From an uncultured Ruminococcus sp. (GTDB taxonomy: Bacteria > Bacillota > Clostridia > Oscillospirales > CAG-272), in the NCBI GenBank assembly GCA_905202255.1, contig CAJKRH010000027.1, positions 1 to 25,825 of the forward strand: 25,825 nucleotides of DNA, read 5' to 3'. Position 1 is the first letter of the stretch; every line of letters begins with the position of its first letter. This document shows positions 7,971 to 14,638 of the stretch, in pieces. A program made the position numbers and the translations under genes. Below the pieces are notes generated by a model. It was not told where the DNA came from. It was given only the letters and a program-made list of their open reading frames with translations, and ran no database searches.

Positions 7971-8043
7971 CCAAAACGCCATGGGCATGGCGTTTTGGCA
8001 AGCGGTGTCTTCCAAAGCGCGAGTTTTGGAAGAGCGGCTTGCC
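7971..8043. repeat. Palindrome cluster inside unit A
   Basis: CCAAAACGCCATG and CATGGCGTTTTGG form a perfect 13-bp inverted repeat with a two-base centre (7971-7998). It overlaps a nested hairpin in which GGCAAGC (7997-8003) pairs with GCTTGCC (8037-8043) outside and TTCCAAA (8010-8016) pairs with TTTGGAA (8025-8031) inside. The same cluster recurs 329 bases downstream. It gives the element the look of a REP/MITE-type folded repeat. Confidence 0.8.
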
Positions 8044-8204
8044 GCGCGCGCAAAACGACACGCGACGAAGACGGGCGCGGAGCGATAACCCGAAGGTCAT
8101 GTGGTTCAAATCCCTCTCGCCTGCGGGCTCGGTCACCGTACGGCTCTAAAGTGCCAAAGGGCACTTTATTCACTACCGTACGGTCGTTCCGCTCCGCTTC
8201 ACTA

Positions 8205-8533
8205 CTCCGCAACCAAACAAAAGAGAAACAGCCCATCGGGCTGTTTTTTCTTTTGTCGGGTTATGAGAACGACGAGCGAGGCTCGTTGGGTCAGCGAAGC
8301 CAAAACGCCATGGGCATGGCGTTTTGGCAAGCGGTGTCTTCCAAAGCGCGAGTTTTGGAAGAGCGGCTTGCCGCGCGCGCAAAACGACACGCGACGAAGA
8401 CGGGCGCGGAGCGATAACCCGAAGGTCATGTGGTTCAAATCCCTCTCGCCTGCGGGCTCGGTCACCGTACGGCTCTAAAGTGCCAAAGGGCACTTTATTC
8501 ACTGCCGTACGGCCGTTCCGCTCCGCTCCACTA
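8205..8533 (+). repeat. tRNA-iMet-derived repeat unit A, copy 2 (329 bases)
   Basis: Tandem direct copy of 7876-8204. By eye I find only three substitutions, all near the end (around 8504-8523). It includes the second terminator (8226-8249), the second inverted tRNA piece (8256-8277) and the second 30-base direct tRNA piece (8414-8443). After it, a third unit begins at 8534 with CTCCGCAACCA but departs at once into repeat B. Confidence 0.9.
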
Positions 8534-8720
8534 CTCCGCAACCAAAAACCTTCCCAGACGAAGTTCGGGAAGGTTTTACTTTTTCACTCTTCATTCTTCA
8601 CTTTTCACTAAACTGGCTTGGGAAGGTTTTTGGAAGTTATAAGTAATAGTGAATAGTGAAGAAGTGATGTAGCTTTTCGCCGTTGGGCGAAAAGCAATTT
8701 TAAGTAAAATATATAAATAG
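8503..8720 (+). repeat. Structured repeat B, copy 1
   Basis: About 215 bases that recur at 10700-10917 at a constant offset of 2197 bases, with no insertion or deletion between their two hairpins. It contains a terminator-like hairpin, AAAACCTTCCC/GGGAAGGTTTT (8545-8555 with 8567-8577), a CTCTTCATTCTTCACTTT-type pyrimidine stretch, and the hairpin GCTTTTCGCC/GGCGAAAAGC (8672-8695). The first 30 bases overlap the end of unit A, so A and B form one composite. Confidence 0.85.
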
Positions 8721-8736
8721 CGGAGCGACTGTCTTA

Positions 8737-9054
8737 ATGAAAAAACTTGATCGAAATCAAAAAATCGGATTGGTATTCTTGGCGTTATTTATTGCTTTTC
8801 TTATCGTATTCTATGTATTGAGCGCTCTCGTTCAAAACGAAATTATATCGGATATCACACCAAGTCAACGATTTCAGGGTATACTTGCTTTCTTTATGTG
8901 TCTCCCTCTTATAATAGCAATGTTTTTTGCCGGCAGGCATTTCAAAAGTAAAGGGAGCAAAATCGGTAGCGTGTTGAATTTTGTTTCGATTATGCTTTTT
9001 GTTTGCGGAATTTTGCAGGCGATATTGTCATTGCTCGGAACATATGGGACATAA
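8737..9054 (+). CDS. Small hydrophobic membrane protein, unknown function
   Basis: I do not recognise this 105-residue protein. It begins MKKLDRNQKIG and has three likely membrane helices, about 10-32, 48-66 and 78-101, joined by short charged loops (one with RHFKSKGSK). The start has only a weak ribosome binding site (GAGCGA). A perfect 15-bp terminator follows its stop. The coding sequence is AT-rich compared with the housekeeping genes around the island and lies directly behind repeat B, which suggests acquired cargo. A product of this composition and length could be a holin-like, immunity or stress membrane peptide, but nothing visible decides this. Confidence 0.6.
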   Translation: MKKLDRNQKIGLVFLALFIAFLIVFYVLSALVQNEIISDITPSQRFQGILAFFMCLPLIIAMFFAGRHFKSKGSKIGSVLNFVSIMLFVCGILQAILSLLGTYGT

Positions 9055-9082
9055 AAAGTCCGAACATTTAATGTATCTAGCA

Positions 9083-9115
9083 AAACCCTTTCCGAACAAA
9101 GTTCGGAAAGGGTTT
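9083..9115 (+). terminator. Strong hairpin after the small membrane protein gene
   Basis: AAACCCTTTCCGAAC (9083-9097) and GTTCGGAAAGGGTTT (9101-9115) form a perfect 15-bp stem with an AAA loop. It starts 28 bases after the stop at 9054. The T tract is short (TTT then ACTGCTTTT), so it may act in both directions. The design resembles the repeat B hairpin (CCTTCC.../...TTCGGGAAGG), from which it may derive. Confidence 0.75.
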
Positions 9116-9151
9116 ACTGCTTTTCACTCTTCTGTGTGATGTTTATTACGC

Positions 9152-9187
9152 AATACAGAAAAATAATTGAATACAGAAAAATAATTG
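9152..9187 (+). repeat. 18-base tandem duplication
   Basis: AATACAGAAAAATAATTG occurs twice without a gap (9152-9169 and 9170-9187). It lies in the gene-free stretch between the membrane protein and the helicase remnant. No function is apparent. Confidence 0.85.
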
Positions 9188-9220
9188 ATTTTCACGCAAC
9201 AAACAGCTTGTAAAGAACAA

Positions 9221-9249
9221 GCGGCAGGGAGATTATTCTCACTGCCGCC
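9221..9249. terminator. Hairpin downstream of the helicase remnant
   Basis: GCGGCAG and CTGCCGC pair at the base, with GGAG/CTC continuing the stem around an ATTATT loop and one unpaired base. On the minus strand it follows the stop at 9266 and is succeeded by a T-rich stretch (TTGTTCTTT), so it probably ended the original helicase transcript. Confidence 0.6.
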
Positions 9250-9265
9250 AATTTACATTATACGC

Positions 9266-9636
9266 TTATGAATTATCATCGTTATCTTTTTGGCTGTCAA
9301 TATACTGACCATAAGTAACCATATTTTCTTCGCCAACTAATGATTTCAAAAAACTGCGAAATGTAGAATCAATCGGTACGGTGACAAATAATACTAAGCG
9401 TTTTCTTGGTCTAGAACAACATACATAAAACAAGTTGCAATTGCGTTCGAAAGACACTTGTTTTCTGTTTTGAATAACCAAATGTCCGTTATCATAGGCG
9501 CATAGGTTTCAAACTGATATTGATTCCAACCCTTACTGATTACGAAAATAACATTATCGTAGCATCTTCAACAATTGCTCAAAGTTCTTTAACTTTTGCA
9601 GAAACACTTGGATCTAGCTCGTCATCGGTTACATTT
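9266..9636 (-). pseudogene. Decayed UvrD/Rep-like helicase, C-terminal remnant
   Basis: The last intact frame (9266-9481) carries NLFYVCCSRPRKRLVLFVTV, which resembles the motif VI region of UvrD/Rep superfamily 1 helicases (consensus-like NLLYVACSRAKKRL), then a C-terminal tail to QKDNDDNS. Upstream, the homology seems to continue in other minus-strand frames: NVIFVISKGWNQYQFETYAP at about 9490-9560, and DDELDPSVSAKVK followed by NFEQLLKMLR near 9565-9630, separated by stops and frame changes. So several frameshifts have broken the gene, and everything N-terminal (Walker A and motifs II-V) is missing. The tail resembles helicases that partner OLD-type nucleases in defence systems such as Gabija, but that is a memory-based impression. 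It ends abruptly near 9636, where a plus-strand fragment begins. Confidence 0.6.
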
Positions 9637-9638
9637 AT

Positions 9639-9773
9639 AAAAAAGAAGATTGCGACTGCCGCTACTGCCTGTACTACCGACGCGGGAAATGCCGTGCCGT
9701 CCGTTGCTGCTGCCTGGAAGATAAGATTCGCACGCGCTCCCCCGTACTCAATGAAAACGACAAAGAAACCTAG
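9639..9773 (+). pseudogene. Fragment of a small Cys-rich protein
   Basis: In one plus-strand frame without a start codon (preceded by TAG at 9615, ended by TAG at 9771) the translation reads KKEDCDCRYCLYY-RRGKCRAVR-CCCLEDKIR. The dense Cys pattern (CxCxxC, C, CCC) is not what random sequence gives. It resembles small Cys-rich reading frames I recall from clostridial conjugative elements, but I cannot name a family. It lacks both a start and a plausible C-terminus, so it is a remnant. Confidence 0.4.
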
Positions 9774-9907
9774 GCAGTCCCTCCGCTTTTTCCATTGAAG
9801 GCATAGACCGCAACATCCGCTTTGTCGACCATGTATCGAAACCGCAGGCAACACCAGAAATGCAATGCGTCCACCCCAACGAAACCAATCTTGCACGAAA
9901 AATGTAA
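9755..9907 (+). pseudogene. Unrecognised plus-strand coding fragment
   Basis: A 50-codon stop-to-stop frame reads in part AFSIEGIDRNIRFVDHVSKP and ends PNETNLARKM before TAA at 9905. It has no start codon and no ribosome binding site. The mixed, soluble-looking composition suggests a piece of a former gene rather than noise. It overlaps the end of the Cys-rich fragment in another frame. I do not recognise it. Confidence 0.3.
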
Positions 9908-9963
9908 TTATCATGGAAAAGATGAGTATTCACATGTATTTTATGGAGCGTTGATATTTCCTA

Positions 9964-9999
9964 TTGCAATACTCTCGATTATATGATATAATATAATCG
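9964..9999 (+). promoter_or_regulatory. Promoter overlapped by a 9-bp palindrome
   Basis: TTGCAA (9964-9969), 17 bases, TATAAT (9987-9992) read toward the lipoprotein. CGATTATAT (9976-9984) and ATATAATCG (9991-9999) form a perfect 9-bp inverted repeat around the -10. Such a position suits an operator for a dimeric repressor, though AT-rich palindromes also arise by chance. Confidence 0.5.
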
Positions 10000-10007
10000 C
10001 GAAAGAA

Positions 10008-10124
10008 TTGCTTTCAAAAAAGTCGGAAAAAGTAACGAGCGGTATCTATTGGCTTATGGAACTTTTTTATACGCACGATGACGACTATAAATTGATAGAA
10101 TCAAAACCGTTTGCAATGTTATAA
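10008..10124 (+). pseudogene. C-terminal fragment of an unknown protein
   Basis: A 38-codon frame reading from a possible TTG at 10008 gives LLSKKSEKVTSGIYWLMELF and ends IESKPFAML before TAA at 10122. It lacks a good start signal but lies between a promoter (9964-9992) and the lipoprotein, with which it would be cotranscribed. It could be a very short gene or the end of a truncated one; truncation seems likelier. Confidence 0.3.
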
Positions 10125-10146
10125 TTAACAGGAGATGAAATACAGT

Positions 10147-10702
10147 ATGTTAAAGAGAAAAAATATAGTTTCGCTTGCTTTATCATTTATGTTGATACTC
10201 ACATCTTTATTATTTGTCGGTTGTGGTAAAAAACCGGAAGAAAAGCCGCAACCTACGCCGACCGAAGAAAAAAAGGATTTGTTCTTTTTCGATTTTAAAT
10301 CTTGATTCTGAGTTTCCCCTCGATGCCGTTTCTCTTACCGTTCCTTACGGAATAAACTCTGTTACTGTAAGTCTTGAAAATTATAAAGCGGGTTTTATAA
10401 TATCAAAGAATGATGGAAGCAGAACGGTTTTACAAAGTATAGAAAATCTTGAAAACGACGATTATTCGTTTACGGTGTCAGACGGAAACTATAATTATAA
10501 AAAAGAAACCGTGTTGAGTTTAGAAAACAGTTTTTTCGATAAGACAGATGGGGAATTTTCCTTGGGTTTGTTTTTATTCCGTAAAACAGATAATACAATG
10601 GAGAATCCCATTGCGGGATATCAATACAAGGTAGCATATAAGATAACCGACAGCAAGATTGCCTTTGAGATAAAGAACGGAGCGGTTATCCGTAATCATT
10701 AA
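10147..10702 (+). pseudogene. Lipoprotein gene with one frameshift
   Basis: Frame one starts at ATG 10147 (GGAG at 10131-10134) and encodes a lipoprotein signal peptide, a Lys-rich start, a hydrophobic stretch and the lipobox LFVGC with Cys at 26, then a Pro/Glu-rich linker and a stop at 10303. The frame one base later stays open to 10702 and continues from about 10295 with a 130-residue soluble, Ser/Asp/Asn-rich part (LDSEFPLDAVSLTVPYGINS...). The two together make one secreted lipoprotein of about 180 residues broken by a single-base change near the A7 tract at 10268-10274 or before 10303. I do not recognise the extracellular domain. Composition is AT-rich, like the other cargo. Sequencing error in the homopolymer is an alternative. 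Confidence 0.6.
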
Positions 10703-10917
10703 CATACGGTAGTTCCGCCTCGCTCCACTACTCCGCAACCAAAAACCTTCCCAGACGAAATTCGGGAAGGTTTTACTTTTTCACTCTTCACTCTTCACTT
10801 TTCACTAAACCAGTCCGGAAAGGTTTTTGGAAGTAATAAGTAATGGTGAACAGTGAAGAAGTGATGTAGCTTTTCGCCATCTGGCGAAAAGCAATTTTAA
10901 GTAAAAGGTATAAAGAG
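10700..10917 (+). repeat. Structured repeat B, copy 2
   Basis: Second copy of 8503-8720, with roughly nine in ten bases the same by eye. The terminator-like hairpin is at 10742-10774, directly behind the lipoprotein stop (10702), and the GCTTTTCGCC/GGCGAAAAGC hairpin is at 10869-10892. Its loop differs from copy 1 (ATCT for GTTG) while the stem is unchanged. The two direct copies bracket the AT-rich cargo at 8737-10702. The rest of the 257-base gap before the hydrolase gene shows nothing else. Confidence 0.85.
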
Positions 10918-10959
10918 CAAAGCGGTATGGCGGAAAGTGTGGTGACTTTACGCACCTTT

Positions 10960-11970
10960 TCATCGTTCTCCTTTAATAAAATCGGCGAAGTCGGAAATCA
11001 GCTCACTCGGAAAATCAACATGAGTATATATTGACGCGGGGTCTGTGGTGTCGATCTTATATCCGAAATGACTTATATCGTCATATACACATATGGATAC
11101 GTTTGCTGAATCAGAGAAAAGCGCTTGCCACAGTTCAATATCTTCATTGAAGGATTGCTTGTCAGATTTACTGTTGATGATAAGTGTTTTTATGTTAGCG
11201 TCAGCAATATTTTGGGCGGTGTCCATTTGATTATAGGACACCCAATAATAATCGCTTGCGCTGTAATAGCAGTATCCTTTTGCAGAAGTAGCCGTTGCAT
11301 TTTTAGCGGCTGTTGCATAAGTGATATAGGACTCTTTATTGGCAGGATCAAGCTCAGAATATTGATTGCAGGCAATATCTGCAAGATGCCGTGCAGAGCT
11401 GTTGAATAAAATGATTCCGTCAATGCCTTTGGTGCTTGCAGCAAGCTCGGCAGCAATCTGTCCTCCGAGGCTGTGACCGAGTAAATACAACCCCGAAACA
11501 TTTTGTGATTTCAAATATTCAACGGCGATATTACAATCATCGAGATACTCTTCTTTGATGCCGCACTTTATATCGAATTCGGCAGCATAGCCAAAGGTTC
11601 TTTTGTCAACTCGCAGAGAATTGATGCCTTCTTTAGCCAGCCCATCGGCAATATCCTTAAACGGCTTCAATATGCCGAGAGTTTCATCATAATCACTTGG
11701 ACCGGAGCCTGCAATCAAAAGCACCGCAGGATGCGCGTTTCCGTCGTTAATATAGGTATAAGCAGCGTTTAACTTATAGCCGTCACTTTCTAAAACAAAT
11801 TTCTTTTCTTCAATGTCGCTTTGAGGAGCACCTTGATGGGGAATACTTGTTGATTTATCTGCACTTGACTCGGTATTATCGCTTGTTTCTTTCGTATCGG
11901 GCACTTCGGTATTGCATCCGGACAGAGCAAAGTTACACAAAAGTAAGGTAATAGCTATGAATTTTTTCAT
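10960..11970 (-). CDS. Lipoprotein alpha/beta hydrolase
   Basis: An extracytoplasmic serine hydrolase of 336 residues. The start is a type II signal peptide, MKKFIAITLLLCNFALSGC, with the lipid-modified Cys at 19, then a Ser/Thr/Asp-rich linker of about 40 residues. The hydrolase fold follows: oxyanion region LLIAGSGPSDYDE (about 85-97), nucleophile elbow GHSLGG with Ser167, a likely Asp near 270 (SKSDKQ) and a His near 301 (ISHFGY). The pattern suits S33/BAAT-like esterases or peptidases; the substrate is unknown. I chose ATG 11970, which has GAGGTG six bases upstream; GTG 11979 would overlap the merR stop (GTGA). The gene is cotranscribed with merR, so its expression is probably under that regulator. 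Codon use is AT-richer than in the suf genes. Confidence 0.85.
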   Translation of the reverse strand: MKKFIAITLLLCNFALSGCNTEVPDTKETSDNTESSADKSTSIPHQGAPQSDIEEKKFVLESDGYKLNAAYTYINDGNAHPAVLLIAGSGPSDYDETLGILKPFKDIADGLAKEGINSLRVDKRTFGYAAEFDIKCGIKEEYLDDCNIAVEYLKSQNVSGLYLLGHSLGGQIAAELAASTKGIDGIILFNSSARHLADIACNQYSELDPANKESYITYATAAKNATATSAKGYCYYSASDYYWVSYNQMDTAQNIADANIKTLIINSKSDKQSFNEDIELWQALFSDSANVSICVYDDISHFGYKIDTTDPASIYTHVDFPSELISDFADFIKGER

Positions 11971-11975
11971 TCGTC

Positions 11976-12677
11976 TCACCTCGCATTCAAGTCATAATAT
12001 CCAAGCCAAAGCCCGTCAATTTTCCCGCCGTGGAATACATATGTGATTTTAAGACCAAGTTTTGAATATCTGATAAAGCAATATAATCTGTTTGAAAATC
12101 TATCATCCGCAACTGTTCTGTCAACCGAAAGATATTCACCAAGTGGGGCTAAGGTATCCTTACGCACTGCAATATATACATCTCTCGGCATATATTCTGC
12201 CAAGCGAGGACTTAAATACTCGTAGAGAGTATCGGTAGCTCCGCTTAAAATAGCATCTGTGCAAATTCGCGCGATTTCTTTTTCTTCAGTATTCATTACG
12301 GAAGAAAGTTGCCAATCCTCGGCAAAGATGTCTTTGCCGGATTCAATCGCGGATAAAGCTTCATTCAAGAGGTTGATTTCGCGTATGCGAGATTCAATAG
12401 AGGCATATATTTCCGCGCGTTTGGAAAGGACTGCATCTTTCAAATCTATTCCTTTGTTTTGCAACTCTGCAATTGCCTTTACGGATAATCCCAATGTACG
12501 AAGAACAAGAACATTTTTGATACGAGAAATTTGCTTTTCGGTATATTGTCGGCGAGATGAGATGCCGACAGTAGTGCTTTGGATGATACCTTTTTCTTCA
12601 TAAAAACGAAGTGTTCTTGATGTAGTGTCAAGCATCTTGCAAACTTCCGTAATATCGTATAGAGATTTTTGATACAT
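11976..12677 (-). CDS. MerR-family transcriptional regulator
   Basis: A 233-residue regulator. The N-terminal winged helix has the family signatures YDITEVCKMLDTTSRTLRFY and EKGIIQ (about 7-33), SRRQYTEKQISRI (about 41-53) and a LGLSVKAIAEL stretch, followed by a dimerising helix (about 85-115). The C-terminal part (about 130-233) is a separate effector domain without a conserved cysteine cluster, so a metal sensor is unlikely. It is more probably a small-molecule or drug sensor. GGGGGTGA precedes ATG 12677. Its own promoter has the stretched 19-base spacer with a palindrome that MerR proteins twist to activate. It heads a two-gene unit with the lipoprotein hydrolase, which is its likely target. 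Confidence 0.88.
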   Translation of the reverse strand: MYQKSLYDITEVCKMLDTTSRTLRFYEEKGIIQSTTVGISSRRQYTEKQISRIKNVLVLRTLGLSVKAIAELQNKGIDLKDAVLSKRAEIYASIESRIREINLLNEALSAIESGKDIFAEDWQLSSVMNTEEKEIARICTDAILSGATDTLYEYLSPRLAEYMPRDVYIAVRKDTLAPLGEYLSVDRTVADDRFSNRLYCFIRYSKLGLKITYVFHGGKIDGLWLGYYDLNAR

Positions 12678-12694
12678 ACCCTCACCCCCTCTAT

Positions 12695-12725
12695 ATTATA
12701 TTACTTGACGCAGCGTCAATGTCAA
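12695..12725 (-). promoter_or_regulatory. MerR-type promoter with 19-base spacer and operator
   Basis: On the minus strand TTGACA (12725-12720) and TATAAT (12700-12695) are perfect hexamers separated by 19 bases instead of 17. Inside the spacer TTGACGC and GCGTCAA form a 7-bp dyad around one base (12705-12719). This is the textbook arrangement of promoters activated by MerR proteins, so autoregulation by the adjacent merR gene is strongly suggested. Confidence 0.9.
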
Positions 12726-12794
12726 GTGAAAATATTACTTTAATAGAACTTTCAGGTGTAGAAAAACTATTGACAGCACTGTACCTTCGCTAAA

Positions 12795-12995
12795 GTGAAC
12801 AGTGAAGAAGTAAAATGACATTAAAACCATATTTTTTGTCAAATTTTCGGCAAATTGATATAAACAAAAGAGAAACAGTCCATCGGGCTGTTTTTTCTTT
12901 TATCGTGTTACAGACCGACGGCGGAGCGATAACCCGAATTGTGCTTTTGGAGGATGTGTATTCTGCGGTTCAACTCTCTCGCCTGTCATACGGTT
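12795..12995 (+). repeat. Worn copy of the tRNA-iMet-derived composite (A and B)
   Basis: 12795-12811 repeats 17 bases of repeat B (as at 10846-10862). 12862-12901 repeats the terminator section of unit A with about one difference in 40 bases. 12921-12938 repeats 18 bases of unit A including ATAACCCGAA of the tRNA copy (as at 8077-8094), and 12966-12985 resembles its GGTTCAA...TCTCGCCTG stretch. The middle of unit A is deleted. This worn copy lies between merR and sufU and marks the far end of the island. The 328 bases between 12678 and 13005 hold nothing else beyond the merR promoter. Confidence 0.75.
12874..12897. terminator. Terminator hairpin supplied by the worn repeat
   Basis: AAACAG and CTGTTT with TCC/GGG inside form a stem around ATC, with one pair changed compared with unit A. 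On the minus strand it is followed by TTTCTCTTTTG, and it lies about 110 bases after the sufU stop, so it may end the suf transcript. Confidence 0.55.
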
Positions 12996-13005
12996 TTTGC
13001 CGCTG

Positions 13006-13434
13006 TCACTTCTGCTCTTTCAGTGCTTCTTTCAGCGTCCGCCAACCAAGCACCGCACATTTGACGCGCGCGGGCATATGGGCGATATCGCGAAGCGCCG
13101 AGGCTTCTTCCAGGCTGTCAATCTCTTTCTCGGATGCCTCGCCCTGAATCATTTTCAAAAAAATTTCGCCCAGCTTCAGCGCGTCTTCTTTCTTTTTCCC
13201 GATTATCATGCCAAGCATGATATCTGCCGAAGCCTGCGAAATGGCGCAACCGTCGCCGACGAATGCACCGTCCGCTATGATATCGCCATCCAGTTTCAGC
13301 TTGAGAAAAATATCGTCGCCGCAGCTCGGATTTACACCCTCCAGTACAATATCGGCATCCGGCAGGTCGTGCTTGAACTCCGGATGCAGATTGTGTTCGG
13401 TAAGGATTTCATTATAAAAGCTTCTGTTTTCCAT
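13006..13434 (-). CDS. sufU: Fe-S assembly protein SufU
   Basis: A 142-residue NifU/IscU-like protein. The zinc-site ligands of Gram-positive SufU are visible: C38 and D40 (NPSCGDD), C63 (GDGCAIS) and C126 (RVKCAVLGW). The insertion typical of SufU rather than IscU lies between C63 and C126. In Bacillus, SufU accepts persulfide sulfur from SufS and stimulates it; the same role is likely here because the two genes overlap by 23 bases, SufU starting inside the end of sufS. It is the last gene of the suf operon. Length and motifs are normal for the family. Confidence 0.95.
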   Translation of the reverse strand: MENRSFYNEILTEHNLHPEFKHDLPDADIVLEGVNPSCGDDIFLKLKLDGDIIADGAFVGDGCAISQASADIMLGMIIGKKKEDALKLGEIFLKMIQGEASEKEIDSLEEASALRDIAHMPARVKCAVLGWRTLKEALKEQK

Positions 13435-14638
13435 AACCCATTCGCTCCCTTAATGTGGAAATACTGTCAAGCATACGGTCGACATCCGCTTCCGTATTGT
13501 AAAATGCCAGACTTGCCCGCGCCGTGGACGGACGCCCGAGATATGCATGAAGCGGCTGAGCACAGTGATGCCCCGCGCGGATTGCTACGCCGTCGTCGGC
13601 GAGAATTTCGCTGATATCGTGAGGATGCACACCGTCTACCGTGAAAGTGATGATGCCGCAGTGCTCCTCGGGATTTTCCGACCCGAGAACATGTACGCAG
13701 GGGATTTTCCGGATGCCCTCCATGGCGCGGCGGGTCAGTGCCGCTTCCTGCCGATGCATTTCATCAAAACCGATGCTCTTTACATAGTCAATCGCCGCAT
13801 GAGGCCCGACGGCATCGGCGGCATTGACCGTACCTGCTTCAAACTTCTGCGGCAGCTCCGCAAAAACCGCGCTGTCGCGGGTGACCGATTCGATCATCTC
13901 GCCGCCTGTGAGAAACGGCGGCATTTCGCTTAGCAGTTCCTCACGGCCATAGAGAACGCCGATTCCCATGGGACCGTAGATTTTGTGACCGGAAAAGACA
14001 AAGAAATCCGCGTCAAGTGCCTGCACATCCACGGGTATATGCGGCGTACTCTGCGCGCCGTCAACCACCATGACAGCACCGGCTTTATGTGCCAGTGCCG
14101 CGATTTCGCGGATGGGATTCACTCTGCCGAGCACATTCGATACATGAGTGCAGGCTACGATTTTCGTTTTGTCTGTGATGAGGGATTCGACTTTATTTAA
14201 ATCCAGTGTGCCGTCCGGCTCACATTCCATAAATTTCAGAACAGCGCCTGTGCGGCGGCATACCATCTGCCACGGCAGAAGATTGCTGTGATGCTCCATG
14301 ATGGAGACAAGCACCTCGTCTCCCTCTTTCACATGAGACAGCCCGTAGCTGTAAGCCACAAGATTCAGACTCTCGGTGGAATTTCTTGTGAAGATGATTT
14401 CTCTGCTGCTCTTCGCACCAAGAAATGCGCGGACAGCCTCGCGGGCGCTTTCATAGCTTTCCGTTGCGGCGATGCTCAGCGGATACAGTCCGCGAAGCGG
14501 GTTGGCATTCTCGGTTCTGTAAAATTCCGTTACGGCGTCAAGCACGCATTGCGGGCGCTGTGCCGTTGCGGCATTGTCCAGATAGGCAATATTCTGACTT
14601 TTCAGCAGCGGGAAGTCGTCCCGATATATATGCGTCAT
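13412..14638 (-). CDS. sufS: Cysteine desulfurase SufS
   Basis: A 408-residue PLP enzyme of class V that removes sulfur from L-cysteine, giving alanine and an enzyme persulfide for Fe-S assembly. The PLP lysine is K219 in SGHKIYGPMGIG, preceded by the cofactor Asp/Gln pair in VVDGAQS (193-196). The persulfide-forming cysteine is C359 in RAGHHCAQPLH, and GTVNAADAVG (about 269-278) is the usual GTPN-like segment with V in place of P. MEHHSNLLPW (114-123) is also typical. The group II (SufS/CsdA) type is indicated by the RxGHHCA context. The ATG overlaps the sufD stop (TAATG). Confidence 0.96.
   Translation of the reverse strand: MTHIYRDDFPLLKSQNIAYLDNAATAQRPQCVLDAVTEFYRTENANPLRGLYPLSIAATESYESAREAVRAFLGAKSSREIIFTRNSTESLNLVAYSYGLSHVKEGDEVLVSIMEHHSNLLPWQMVCRRTGAVLKFMECEPDGTLDLNKVESLITDKTKIVACTHVSNVLGRVNPIREIAALAHKAGAVMVVDGAQSTPHIPVDVQALDADFFVFSGHKIYGPMGIGVLYGREELLSEMPPFLTGGEMIESVTRDSAVFAELPQKFEAGTVNAADAVGPHAAIDYVKSIGFDEMHRQEAALTRRAMEGIRKIPCVHVLGSENPEEHCGIITFTVDGVHPHDISEILADDGVAIRAGHHCAQPLHAYLGRPSTARASLAFYNTEADVDRMLDSISTLRERMGYGKQKLL

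Noticed and set aside
10264..10305. Programmed -1 frameshift in the lipoprotein gene at A-AAA-AAG
   Set aside because: The slippery heptamer is in frame, but a -1 shift leads to a stop after a few codons. The long downstream frame needs a +1 shift, so this heptamer cannot join the two.
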